A stretch of 56,650 nt of DNA, from assembly GCA_011053095.1 (NCBI GenBank), contig DRHS01000156.1:1-56650 (forward strand), in the 5' to 3' direction. The notes beneath the pieces are model-generated. The model did no database searches. It was not told the DNA's origin and was given only the letters and a program-made list of their open reading frames with translations. The stretch comes from Bacteroides sp. (GTDB lineage Bacteria > Bacteroidota > Bacteroidia > Bacteroidales > SM23-62). Positions 27,209 through 36,146 of this stretch are shown piece after piece (within the stretch, counting starts at the first letter, position 1; every line of letters starts with the position of its first letter). A program made the translations under genes and the position numbers.

Positions 27209-29125
27209 ATGATAAAAAATAAATGTCAATTGTTTTTAATACAGCTTCTAGTATATTTATTAGTGATAGGGTGTAATCAGGCTCCGGTACCCGGGGGAGA
27301 ATACCCCATCACACCCGTGCCCTTTACCAGTGTGCATATAATGGATGATTTCTGGGGACCGAGAATCAAGCGTAATCACGAGATTACCATACCCATTGCA
27401 TTTTATCAATCTGAAATCACCGGCAGGATAAAGAATTTTGAAGTTGCAGGTGGTTTGAAAAAGGGGAGCTTCAATTCTCTTTTTGCTTTCGATGATTCGG
27501 ATGTTTATAAGATTATCGAAGGAGCGAGCTATTCATTACAGACAATTCCTGATCCGGAATTAGAGGCTTATCTTGACAGCCTTATTTATAAAATCGGGAT
27601 GGCTCAGGAGGACGATGGTTATCTGTATACAAACAGGACAATTCTTGGGGATAATGCATCGGATATGGCAGGTCCCTATCGCTGGATCAATGTTGAAAAA
27701 GGAAGCCATGAACTGTATAATGTTGGCCATATGTATGAGGCAGCAGTTGCCTTCTATGAAGTGACCGGCAAACGTAGCTTACTTGAGGTTGCTATTAGAA
27801 ATGCCGACCTGATTCACCAGGAATTTGGCTTGCAGGCCAATACTTCTGCCCCAGGTCATCAGGAAATAGAAATTGGGCTTGTAAAACTTTATAGAACAAC
27901 CGGAGATGAGAAGTATCTAAACCTGGCTAAGTTTTTTCTGGATGTACGGGGACCCGGTGGACATAAGCAATTACAACAACATGCGAAGGTCATTGACCAG
28001 ACTGAAGCTGTTGGACATGCAGTACGGGCTACATACATGTTTTCGGCAATGGCTGATATTGCTGCCCTGGAGAAAGATTCTGTCTATGTTGAGGTGATAG
28101 ATAAAATATGGGAGGATATCGTTTATAAAAAGACCTATATAACCGGTGGAATCGGAACCCATGCCGGGAATGAAGGTTTCGACCAGCCTTACGTTCTTCC
28201 AAACATGGAAGCTTATGCTGAAACTTGCGCTTCCATTGGGAATATATTTTTGAATCACCGGCTGTATCTGTTGCATGGAGAGTCAAAATATTTTGATATG
28301 CTTGAAAGGACCCTCTACAACAGTATGCTTTCAGGTGTCTCCCTTTCAGGGGATATGTTTTTCTATCCCAATCCGCTGGCCTCATCCGGGCAGCACAAAC
28401 GGAGTGAGTGGTTCGGATGTGCATGTTGTCCCTCTAATATTTCAAGATTTATACCTGCCGTACCTGGATATATCTATGCGAAGACGGCTGATGAAATCTT
28501 TGTAAACCTCTTCATTGAGAATCAAGCCTCCCTGGAGCTCAAGGGTCAGCAAATACAGCTTAAACAAGCAACAAAATATCCCTGGGAAGGCAAGATTGAA
28601 ATCACTATTAATCCCAAGGAAAGCATGCGTTTCAGTTTAAATATCCGCCGTCCGGGTTGGGTGGAAAATGAGGCGATCCCAGGTGGATTGTACAGGTTTA
28701 CCGGGGAAAGCAAGGTTTCTATTAAACTCATGGTCAATGATGAACCTGTTGATGTCTCTGTGAAAGATGGGTATATGGTCATCAACAGAAAATGGAAAGC
28801 AGGCGACAGGGTTACGCTTGAGTTACCTATGGAAGTACGGAAAATTTCAGCAGATACCAGAATAGAAGCAAACCTGGATAAGGTCAGCATACAACGAGGC
28901 CCACTGGTATATTGTGCAGAGTGGCCGGATAACGAAAATGTCAGGATACATGAACTGGTACTGAATAAAGATGTTCCCACGAGTACTTTGTTTGATCCTG
29001 AGTTACTGGGAGGAACACAAATCATAAAGACCAGGGCAGGAGAATCAGACCTGACACTCATTCCTTATCACCTGTGGAATAACAGGGGACCCGGAGATAT
29101 GGCGGTTTGGTTATCGGTAAAATAG
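27209..29125 (+). CDS. GH127 family beta-L-arabinofuranosidase-like lipoprotein
   Basis: A 638-residue lipoprotein (lipobox VIGC, Cys22) of the GH127 (DUF1680) family. The metal-thiolate active site of the family archetype HypBA1 is fully visible: the acid/base is Glu322 in GNEGF, the zinc ligands are Glu338 and Cys340 in AETCA, and the two Cys of CACCPSN are Cys406 (nucleophile position) and Cys407. Other markers are FWGPRIKRN near the start, YLYTNRT and WRAGD-like WKAGDRVTLELP near the end. The expected reaction is retaining hydrolysis of beta-L-arabinofuranosides, though related families act on other furanosides or pyranosides such as 3-C-carboxy-5-deoxy-L-xylose. It sits downstream of GH95 and upstream of a URO-D-like gene. 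Confidence 0.94.
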   Translation: MIKNKCQLFLIQLLVYLLVIGCNQAPVPGGEYPITPVPFTSVHIMDDFWGPRIKRNHEITIPIAFYQSEITGRIKNFEVAGGLKKGSFNSLFAFDDSDVYKIIEGASYSLQTIPDPELEAYLDSLIYKIGMAQEDDGYLYTNRTILGDNASDMAGPYRWINVEKGSHELYNVGHMYEAAVAFYEVTGKRSLLEVAIRNADLIHQEFGLQANTSAPGHQEIEIGLVKLYRTTGDEKYLNLAKFFLDVRGPGGHKQLQQHAKVIDQTEAVGHAVRATYMFSAMADIAALEKDSVYVEVIDKIWEDIVYKKTYITGGIGTHAGNEGFDQPYVLPNMEAYAETCASIGNIFLNHRLYLLHGESKYFDMLERTLYNSMLSGVSLSGDMFFYPNPLASSGQHKRSEWFGCACCPSNISRFIPAVPGYIYAKTADEIFVNLFIENQASLELKGQQIQLKQATKYPWEGKIEITINPKESMRFSLNIRRPGWVENEAIPGGLYRFTGESKVSIKLMVNDEPVDVSVKDGYMVINRKWKAGDRVTLELPMEVRKISADTRIEANLDKVSIQRGPLVYCAEWPDNENVRIHELVLNKDVPTSTLFDPELLGGTQIIKTRAGESDLTLIPYHLWNNRGPGDMAVWLSVK

Positions 29126-29151
29126 CCTCGAAATCAAAATATCATAGAGCA

Positions 29152-30312
29152 ATGAGTGAATACACAAGTTATGAAAGAGTAAAAGCCGCTCTGGAGCACC
29201 GTGAACCGGATAAAATTCCTTTCGATCTGGGAGGAACCATGGTTTCTGGTATAAATATTAATGCTTTACACGCCTTAAAGAAATACCTGGGACTTCCCGG
29301 TGAGGCTGAAATCAAAGACAGGGTAACCCAGATGGCATCAACGGGAGAGGACGTCATTGAACGGTTGGGCGTAGATATTAAAAATGTCTCTCCAAGATCT
29401 TCACCACAGGGAATGTTAAAGGAACTCGGAGTCCGGGAAGGATATATTAGAATTGAAGACGAATGGGGGATGCGTTGGAGGATGCCAGTTCAAAACGGAC
29501 ATTATTATGACCTGTATTACAGTCCCCTGAGAGATGCAACAAGTATTTCAGATATTGAGAAATTTTCCTGGCCTGATGCACTTGATACAGAAAGATACAG
29601 CGGCATGAGAAAAGAGGCGAATCAAATTGTTTTTGAAGAGCAGAAGGCATATGTTCTAGGCAGGATGAGTTCCGGGATGTGGGAGCATGCCATGTGGATG
29701 AGAGGTTATGAGCAATTCTTTATGGATATGATGATGAATCCCGGAATTGTGCAGGCAATTATGGAACAGATCCTCGCAATAAAAATGCAATATTGGGAAA
29801 GAGCACTGGAGGAAGTAGGTGAAAATGTGATGGTAGTCTCCTGTGCCGATGACCTGGGAATGCAGACAGGCTTACTGGTGGAACTTGACACCTATAAAAA
29901 GCAGATATGGCCATACCATAAAAGATTGTTCGATTTCATTAAGTCAAAAGCGAAATCAAAGGTTTATATATTTTTTCATAATGATGGAGCCATTATGGAA
30001 ACAATACCTCTCCTGATAGAAGCCGGCGTGGATATCCTTAACCCTTTCCAGGTAAACTGCACCGGGATGGATACAAAAAAATTCAAAAAAGAGTACGGCA
30101 ATCAACTTACCATATGGGGGGGCAGTTGTGACAACCAGACCATTATGCCATTTGGTACTCCACAGCAGGTGAGGGATGAAACCAAAAGAAGGATAGATGA
30201 CCTGGCAGCCGGGGGTGGATTTATTTTCGCACCCATTCACGTTATCCAGGCAGGTGTCCCACCGGAGAATATAATGGCCTGGTGGGAAACGCTGAATGAA
30301 TTCAATTATTAG
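29152..30312 (+). CDS. Uroporphyrinogen-decarboxylase-like (methyltransferase-type) protein, zinc site absent
   Basis: A 386-residue cytoplasmic protein without signal peptide, of the URO-D superfamily that also contains the corrinoid:thiol methyltransferases MtaA/MtbA. It opens with YERVKAALEHREPDKIPFDLGG, typical of the family, and contains EAGVDILNPFQVNCTGMD and IMPFGTPQQVRDE. At the place where methyltransferase members have the zinc motif H-x-C, this protein reads H276-N-D. The later Cys near GGGFIFAP is also missing, although Cys326 occurs in GGSCDNQ. It therefore should not bind zinc in the MtaA manner. An ATG/GTG start at 29107 would overlap GH127; 29152 (MSEYTSYERV) gives the usual N-terminus. 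A paralog with an intact site is at 52051. The function in this locus is unknown. Confidence 0.85.
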   Translation: MSEYTSYERVKAALEHREPDKIPFDLGGTMVSGININALHALKKYLGLPGEAEIKDRVTQMASTGEDVIERLGVDIKNVSPRSSPQGMLKELGVREGYIRIEDEWGMRWRMPVQNGHYYDLYYSPLRDATSISDIEKFSWPDALDTERYSGMRKEANQIVFEEQKAYVLGRMSSGMWEHAMWMRGYEQFFMDMMMNPGIVQAIMEQILAIKMQYWERALEEVGENVMVVSCADDLGMQTGLLVELDTYKKQIWPYHKRLFDFIKSKAKSKVYIFFHNDGAIMETIPLLIEAGVDILNPFQVNCTGMDTKKFKKEYGNQLTIWGGSCDNQTIMPFGTPQQVRDETKRRIDDLAAGGGFIFAPIHVIQAGVPPENIMAWWETLNEFNY

Positions 30313-30485
30313 CTATCATCAAATCCTGTCGGTCCCTGCCTATCCCCGAAAAGTAAATATGGTATATAATTGGGTTAAATTAATATTTAAATGTGAGGCT
30401 GGGATTAGATACATTTATAAGCGATATAAATTACTAATACGATTTTTAGAATATTCTGTCATAATCAGGGATATCGATATTAGCT

Positions 30486-31508
30486 ATGAAGGATACAGGG
30501 TATGACTCAGAAAAAGAATTGATTAATTCAGATCCTCTCGATCAATCATTACATAACATCAAGGTCTTCTCTGCTGAGGATATTAAAAAAATGATTTCCA
30601 TGGAAGAGGCGATTGGTCTTATGGAGCAGGCTTTCGCAAGTTTTTCCTGTGGAAAAAGCCATGTACCTCAGCGCTATATCTCTGATTTCCCTGGTCTCCC
30701 GATGGATATTTTTTTTAAGCCTGTATATTGTGATGACCTGGGACGAATAGCAGCGAAAATCCTGACTCAGAAAAGAGAGAATTCCAATATGGAGAAGCCA
30801 ACAATTTTAGGAATTGTATTGCTTTTTGATTCCACTTCTGGGGAATTATTATCGTTGATTGACGGAACTTATTTAACTGCATTACGGACAGGAGCAGCGA
30901 GTGGCATTGCAACAAGGTTACTTGCAAGAAAAGATGCAGACACTGTGGCTGTATTTGGATGTGGAGCACAGGGACGTACACAACTGGAAGCAGTTTGTAA
31001 TGTCAGACCAATTAAACATGCGATGTTATTTGATACAAGTTCATCAGCATCAGCCAGGCTAATGGAAGAGATGAAGAAAAAACTGGATATATCGATCAGT
31101 ATTGAGGAAGACATGATGAGCCTTAAGCAGGCTGATATCATCTGCACTGCCACAAGTTCACAAACACCCTTATTTCAAATTGAGGATATCCGCCAGGGTG
31201 TTCATATCAATGCCATTGGATCATTCAAACCTCAAATGCAGGAAATTGATCCAATGATAATTAAATCAAGTAATCTTTTTGTGGATTCCAGAAAAGCAGT
31301 CTTAAATGAATCAGGGGATCTGATTAAACCAATCAAAGAGGGTGTGATAAGCGAAAACAATATCAGGGGAGAAATTGGTGAACTCGTAAACGATACAGTA
31401 CCCGGCAGGCAAGGTGCGAATGAAATCACCCTTTTTAAATCTGTGGGTATTGCCGTACAAGATCTTTTTGTAGCAAATGCAGTTTATAATAACTCTCTGA
31501 ATAATTAA
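30486..31508 (+). CDS. Ornithine cyclodeaminase / mu-crystallin family NAD(P)-dependent protein
   Basis: A 340-residue cytoplasmic protein of the ornithine cyclodeaminase/mu-crystallin family. FSAEDIKKMISMEEAIGLMEQAF is the normal family N-terminus but here follows a 27-residue extension. FKPVYCDDLGRIAAKI and DGTYLTALRTGAASGIAT form the substrate region, and VAVFGCGAQGRTQLEAV near residue 156 is the Rossmann dinucleotide-binding loop. Family members deaminate ornithine to proline, reduce cyclic ketimines, or act as alanine dehydrogenases or opine-type synthases, so the substrate cannot be given. It stands 173 bases after the URO-D-like gene and upstream of a decayed amino-acid symporter, which suggests a former amino-acid uptake and catabolism pair. 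Confidence 0.9.
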   Translation: MKDTGYDSEKELINSDPLDQSLHNIKVFSAEDIKKMISMEEAIGLMEQAFASFSCGKSHVPQRYISDFPGLPMDIFFKPVYCDDLGRIAAKILTQKRENSNMEKPTILGIVLLFDSTSGELLSLIDGTYLTALRTGAASGIATRLLARKDADTVAVFGCGAQGRTQLEAVCNVRPIKHAMLFDTSSSASARLMEEMKKKLDISISIEEDMMSLKQADIICTATSSQTPLFQIEDIRQGVHINAIGSFKPQMQEIDPMIIKSSNLFVDSRKAVLNESGDLIKPIKEGVISENNIRGEIGELVNDTVPGRQGANEITLFKSVGIAVQDLFVANAVYNNSLNN

Positions 31509-31730
31509 TAGTATCCCGATTTGTTATGCTAACAGTAGGATGATCTGTCAGCATATTAATTAAAAAACCGCACTGTTTTTGGTCAAATTGTTCTCCGGGA
31601 TGATTATATTCATCAGGAAATGATGTTGTGGGACAAAATATGTTTCACCGCTATTGAAATCCTGTTTATTGAACCCGGTTCTATCCTGAGAATAAAGGAA
31701 ATTCTGCCGTATCATGATTAAAAAAGAAAG

Positions 31731-32871
31731 ATGAAAACAAATCTTGATCCGAGTACCGAGCAGCGTTTCAGCTCCCGATGGGGATTTATACTCAGTGCCC
31801 TGGGCATTGCAGTCGGAACAGGAAATATCTGACGCTTTCCGAGAATAGTAGCTCAAAATGGCAGCCAGGATGGTGCAGGAACCTTCATTGTGATATGGAT
31901 CGGTTTCCTGTTTTTATGGAGCATACCGCTAATCATCGGGGAGTATGCATTGGGAAGGAAGTACAGGAGAGGCGTTCATGGCACCTTCATATACGCAATT
32001 GGAAAGAAGTTTGCCTGGATGGGTGCTAATGTGGCTTTTGTAGCTACCGCCATTACATTTTTCTATTCCGCCCCCTTCCAACAACACTCGAGAGTTCTAT
32101 GATGATATGGGACAATTATCAATCAGGAGGATGGCCCCTGCTGTTTCATGCGCTGGCGATGGGATTTTGTGCACTGGTTATTTGGAAAGGGATCCGTTCA
32201 ATAGAGCGTGTAAATAAAATTCTGATACCATCATTACTTGTGATTGTTGTTCTTGCTGTTATCCGGGCACTTACCCTGGAGGGAGCTATGGAAGGGGTTT
32301 ATTCCTAACCTATGCAGCCTATATGAAGCATAAGTTCGGCGTGGTAAAAAATGCCTTTGCAACCGGTATTGGGAATAACCTGGTATCACTGATGGCTCAG
32401 CTAGAACTTCCAACAAGGATACTTATTGATGTTGGAATGAAGCGCTCAAAAGCCATTTTTGTAATAATCGGGATATCTTATCTGTTAGGAATACCTTCCG
32501 CCCGGAACCTGAATTTCCTCAGCAACCAGGATTTTGTATGGGGACTCGCGCTTATGCTTTCCGGTGCATTCGTGGCGTTCATGTTGATTAAACACGGTAT
32601 TCGGAATCTCAGGATCAATGAAATCTTGAAGGATAGAAGTGACTGGCAGTTAGGGAAATGGTGGGAGCATGTTGTCCGGTTTGTTATCCCATTGGCAGTA
32701 ATTATATTACTTGTTTGGTGGCTGGCTTTGGCGGGCAGAGTGGAAGAGTGGTATAATCCATTCAAAGCTTTTAGCTTAATGACCTGCCTGGTTCAATGGT
32801 CCCTCATCATTACGATATTGTTGTTATTAAATAAATATCTCCAATGGCAGACTCCTTCACATAAAATTTAA
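31731..32871 (+). pseudogene. Decayed Na+-dependent symporter of the NSS/SNF family
   Basis: Frames over this stretch spell pieces of a neurotransmitter:sodium symporter (family length about 450-550 residues), but they cannot form one protein. The first piece, SSRWGFILSALGIAVGTGNI, is followed by TGA (31830-31832) exactly where the invariant Trp of GNIWRFP should be, and the same frame then continues RFPRIVAQNG...PLIIGEYALGRKY. A frameshift near 32075-32099 moves to WPLLFHALAMGFCALVIWKGIRSIERVNKI and RALTLEGAMEGV. A second near 32295-32310 moves to FLTYAAYMKHKFGVVKNAF and ELPTRILIDVGMKRSKA. Material between the second and third pieces is missing. Such transporters import amino acids, which fits the adjacent cyclodeaminase-family gene. 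It is most likely nonfunctional. Confidence 0.88.
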
Positions 32872-33216
32872 CCTGGCATAAAGTATTAAATGTATATGAT
32901 TTTTGCCGTATACTATTCTTAATCAACTCCAAAACATATTCGCTAAACAATACATAAAACACAGAAAATCAAATAGATATAAATTAGTTCTTTATAATTC
33001 CCTCCTGCGGATTCCTTGGCCAGATGTTAAGATAGTACACATTTGCGAGAATATATTGATTTACTTTCTGAAAATTTTGTATTAACTTACCTACGAATAA
33101 TTGCACCGGATACCTGATCGGGAATTCTATGGATCAGGCACCGGATATTTTTCAGCATCTTAGTTCTCAGTCACATGATCATATAGGATTCTTTAGTAAT
33201 TAAATATAAGGCAATC
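32872..33216. other. A/T-rich intergenic region upstream of the AraC gene
   Basis: About 345 bases without a supportable gene. The left part is A/T-rich with no frame of interest. The right part contains a direct repeat enclosing an inverted repeat at 33103-33147 (listed separately), about 70-110 bases before the AraC start. It presumably contains the regulator's promoter, although no clear TAnnTTTG -7 element was seen. Confidence 0.5.
33103..33147. promoter_or_regulatory. Direct repeat with internal palindrome, candidate operator of the AraC regulator
   Basis: GCACCGGATA occurs at 33103-33112 and again at 33138-33147, 35 bases apart. Between them CCTGATC (33113-33119) and GATCAGG (33132-33138) form an inverted repeat with a 12-base spacer. 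AraC-family proteins often bind direct repeats near their own promoter, so autoregulation is a reasonable inference. A transcription terminator is less likely because only a short T run follows. Confidence 0.35.
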
Positions 33217-34137
33217 ATGGATGAAATATTGGAGTACGAAATACAGAACGATCATACCACTCATAAAAAGATCGACCCCGTCTATTTCAAGGTTCCACGC
33301 CTGGCAGAGGAAACCGTAAAGGCTGAGATGTGGGATCTTCAATATTTTTATGATCCAATTCACTATCACGAAGAATGCCAGATCACTTTTATCATTGAGA
33401 GCGAAGGAATGTTGTTTATCGGCGACAGGCTGACAAAATTCCACCGGGGTGAATTATTCGTTATTGGATCGAATACCCCGCATGTATTCAGACACGAAAA
33501 CGCCTATTACCAGGGCCAAACAACCCAGCATGCCAGGGCTATATCAATTTTTTTTAACTCGGAATCCATACTGAATATTATAAATGATCTACCTGAATCC
33601 TCTTCACTCCATAAACTTATGGAGAATGCAAAATATGGATTTAAGATTGAAACCCGCCAGGCAGCTAAATTAAAAGGTCATATAAAGAATGTTTTAAATA
33701 CCTCAGGCATGGAAAGGGTCATTGAACTGCTTACCCTGCTTAATAAGTTGTCGATTCAGAAAGATCTTGAGATTCTCATGACCAAAACCCCGATGATCCT
33801 TGAATATGAGGATGGTCAGAAGCTTGACAAGGTCTTTACCTACATTATGGAAAGCTATAGGGAGAAAATCACACTTGAAGAGGTAGCAGCGCTGATCAAT
33901 ATTACTCCAAGTGCCTTTTGCAGGTATTTTAAGCACCGGACACAAAAAACATTCTCTCGGTTCCTGATAGAAGTAAGGATCGGTAAGGCATGTAAAATGC
34001 TACTGGAAGGTGAGAATGTAGCAGAAGCTTGTTATTCAAGTGGCTATAATAATATTTCCAATTTTCATCGCCATTTTAAGCGAATAATGGCTTTGACACC
34101 CAATGAATATAAAAGGACAATCCAGAAGAGGGCCTGA
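33217..34137 (+). CDS. AraC family transcriptional regulator
   Basis: A 306-residue cytoplasmic protein. The N-terminal half is a cupin-like sensor domain: HYHEECQITFIIESEG, GDRLTKFHRGELFVIGSNTPHVF. The C-terminal about 100 residues contain the two helix-turn-helix motifs of AraC proteins: ITLEEVAALINITPSAFCRYFKHRTQKTFSRFL and VAEACYSSGYNNISNFHRHFKRIMALTPNEY. The PHVF cupin pattern is common in regulators of sugar utilisation. It stands alone, with long spacers on both sides, and is the only regulator visible in the window, so it may control one or both flanking gene groups. It ends in TGA. Confidence 0.93.
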   Translation: MDEILEYEIQNDHTTHKKIDPVYFKVPRLAEETVKAEMWDLQYFYDPIHYHEECQITFIIESEGMLFIGDRLTKFHRGELFVIGSNTPHVFRHENAYYQGQTTQHARAISIFFNSESILNIINDLPESSSLHKLMENAKYGFKIETRQAAKLKGHIKNVLNTSGMERVIELLTLLNKLSIQKDLEILMTKTPMILEYEDGQKLDKVFTYIMESYREKITLEEVAALINITPSAFCRYFKHRTQKTFSRFLIEVRIGKACKMLLEGENVAEACYSSGYNNISNFHRHFKRIMALTPNEYKRTIQKRA

Positions 34138-34147
34138 TGTTCAGGTA

Positions 34148-34175
34148 TTGGCTATTTTACATTGTTCTTAGCCAA
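34148..34175 (+). terminator. Hairpin after the AraC gene, possible terminator
   Basis: TTGGCTA (34148-34154) and TAGCCAA (34169-34175) form a perfect 7-bp stem with a 14-base loop, 11 bases after the AraC stop codon. No T run follows directly, so intrinsic termination is uncertain. Confidence 0.3.
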
Positions 34176-34401
34176 GGTATCTCAGCGATTCTTTTAGATT
34201 TATGGATTCGGGTGTAACGGTTTATCACCAGGGCCCCCAACATATTATATGCAGGTACGGAAATAAGTGGCTGGATAAATTTTATGATGGACAAGACTTT
34301 AGGAAGCCTGAACCTGCAAGATAAAGATATCATCAGATTTCAAAATGGTTGACATTAGATTTATCCCGAGGAAACTAAGGTATCTGATAATTGCCGGTTG
34401 A

Positions 34402-34430
34402 AGGGTAGATACCCTATTTATTTTATTATG
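34402..34430 (+). terminator. Short hairpin followed by T-rich tract, possible terminator
   Basis: AGGGT (34402-34406) pairs with ACCCT (34411-34415) over a 4-base loop and is followed by atttattttatt. The stem is short, but its position and T-rich tail fit a weak intrinsic terminator upstream of the 34661 operon. Confidence 0.28.
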
Positions 34431-34660
34431 AAAATTCCTTAACTTACTGAAAAACTCACGAAGGCGCTTCCAGATCATCCCGAAACTTGTAACTAACTGT
34501 CCGATAATTAGATAAATTCTAATATCGATGAACCATTTTCCGTAACGAAATAAATATAACTTGCAGAATGAGCATCAATGAAGTGAACCAATCTAAAGCT
34601 ATGCTTAAATTCCTAAGAATTATAAAATCCAATAAGCACTCATAGATTCGTATACGGAAA

Positions 34661-36082
34661 ATGAAAAAAACAAAACTATTACTTATCGCATTGACAATTG
34701 TATATTCCCTGTGCTCCGCTAGTGGCATTGCCCGGGATAAGCCTAACATAGTATTCATTTTCATTGATGACCTTGGGTGGACGGACCCTGGATATATGGG
34801 GTCAACCTATTATGAAACACCCAATATTGACCTGCTGGCCGGGCATGGGATGATTTTTACCAATGCCTATGCCAATGCAGCAAATTGCGCACCTTCACGT
34901 GCTAGTTTTTTAACCGGGCAATATACACCCCGTCACGGGGTGTTCACAGTGGCGAGACCGGACAGGGGTGAGTCTGAGGATCGCAGGCTTATACCCATTG
35001 AAAATTCCAGGCAATTTTCACCTGATAAAATTACTATTGCCGAAGCCCTAAGACCTGCCGGATATGTTAGTGCCGCAATTGGCAAATGGCACGTTGCGGA
35101 TTCCCCTCAGCAACAAGGCTTTGATGTTGGCTTAAACAAATTTCAAATAGCCAATGGTTACGAAGCGGGGCATTTTAATATTGAAAAGGAATACCTGACA
35201 GACAGGCTTACCAATGAGGCTGTAGAATTTATCACCCAAAATAAAGACAATCCTTTCTTCCTGTATCTGGCGCATTATGCTGTTCATACTCCGATCGAAG
35301 CAAAGGAAAATCTTATTTCAAAGTACAATGCAAAAGATGCTGCAGGATGCCATGGCAATGCAACATATGCTGCAATGATTGAAAGTATTGATGAAAGCGT
35401 CAGGAAAATTAATGCAACCATTAAGGATCTGGGCTTAAGTGAAAATACCCTGCTGATTTTTTTCTCCGATAACGGAGGCCATGGCACGTATACCTGCCAG
35501 AAACCCCTTCGAGGAGGTAAAGGGATGTTTTACGAAGGAGGGATTCGGGTGCCGATGTTTGTTTACTGGCCGGGAGAAGTCAGAGGCGGCACAATTTGTG
35601 ACTTCCCGGTAATAGGTACAGATTTTTACCCAACATTTATAGAGCTGGCAGGAGCACAACAACCTGTGGATTATATATTGGACGGAAAAAGCATTGTTCG
35701 CCTTTTTAAGGGAAAAAAGTCAATAAAAAGGGATGCTGTTTTCTGGCATTTTCCTGCATATCTGAATTCATATGAAGGTTTGAAAGATGAATCCCGGGAT
35801 ACTGTTTTCAGAACCCGCCCGGTAAGTGTAATCCGAAAAGGAGATTGGAAGCTGTTAATGTTTCATGAAGAATGGGTTCTGGATGGGGGGAAAGAAAAAA
35901 TCAACTCAAACAATTCAGTTGAATTGTATAACCTGAAAAAAGATCCGGGGGAATCAGATAATCTTTCCAACGCTAATAATAAAAGACGGAATAAACTGTT
36001 GGAAGATCTTTTGGAATGGCAGAATGAAATCAATGCACCCATTCCCACGCAGGCAAATTCCGCCTACATTGAGAAATTGTAA
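34661..36082 (+). CDS. Type I sulfatase, arylsulfatase-A-like, exported
   Basis: A 473-residue sulfatase with a signal peptide (LLLIALTIVYSLCSASGIA). Metal-binding Asp36-Asp37 are in IFIDDLGWTD. The formylglycine Cys is Cys76 in the C-A-P-S-R signature, followed by ASFLTGQY. GKWHV, AHYAVHTPIEAK, FFSDNGGHGTY and RGGKGMFYEGGIRVPMFVYWPG are all typical. The SDNGGH...GGKG block places it with arylsulfatase-A-like exo-sulfatases active on glycans. It opens the last plus-strand gene group after a 523-base gap and precedes a dehydrogenase-like gene by 64 bases. The substrate position is not readable from sequence. Confidence 0.93.
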   Translation: MKKTKLLLIALTIVYSLCSASGIARDKPNIVFIFIDDLGWTDPGYMGSTYYETPNIDLLAGHGMIFTNAYANAANCAPSRASFLTGQYTPRHGVFTVARPDRGESEDRRLIPIENSRQFSPDKITIAEALRPAGYVSAAIGKWHVADSPQQQGFDVGLNKFQIANGYEAGHFNIEKEYLTDRLTNEAVEFITQNKDNPFFLYLAHYAVHTPIEAKENLISKYNAKDAAGCHGNATYAAMIESIDESVRKINATIKDLGLSENTLLIFFSDNGGHGTYTCQKPLRGGKGMFYEGGIRVPMFVYWPGEVRGGTICDFPVIGTDFYPTFIELAGAQQPVDYILDGKSIVRLFKGKKSIKRDAVFWHFPAYLNSYEGLKDESRDTVFRTRPVSVIRKGDWKLLMFHEEWVLDGGKEKINSNNSVELYNLKKDPGESDNLSNANNKRRNKLLEDLLEWQNEINAPIPTQANSAYIEKL

Positions 36083-36146
36083 AGAATGATTCGTTCCAAA
36101 ATCGGAATTACCAATACAGATGTCAATCTCTAAATAAGTGCAAGTA

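Larger units (their letters stand above)
34138..34660. other. Long intergenic region between the AraC gene and the next operon
   Basis: A 523-base gap without a supportable gene. It holds two short hairpins (34148-34175 and 34402-34415, listed separately) that could end transcription of the AraC gene. The A/T-rich right part presumably carries the promoter of the 34661 operon, but no consensus element was found. A short frame reading APNILYAGTE is reminiscent of the Asp-box proteins but has no supporting context. Confidence 0.5.

Noticed and set aside
31623-31721. A 32-codon frame upstream of the symporter pseudogene.
   Set aside because: It does not resemble the known small subunits of such symporters and has no clear start context.
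31830-31832. TGA at the Trp of GNIWRFP could be read as recoding of TGA as Trp.
   Set aside because: TGA ends several intact genes here (AraC, GH31, URO-D), and the same symporter frame is broken at two more points, so decay is simpler.
34214-34340. Short frame reading APNILYAGTE in the gap before 34661, similar to a segment of the Asp-box proteins.
   Set aside because: The likeness covers about ten residues, an in-frame stop precedes it and no Asp box follows, so chance cannot be excluded.
36138-36146. GTG start for the saccharopine-dehydrogenase-like gene.
   Set aside because: The ATG three codons later places the Rossmann strand at the usual distance from the N-terminus.
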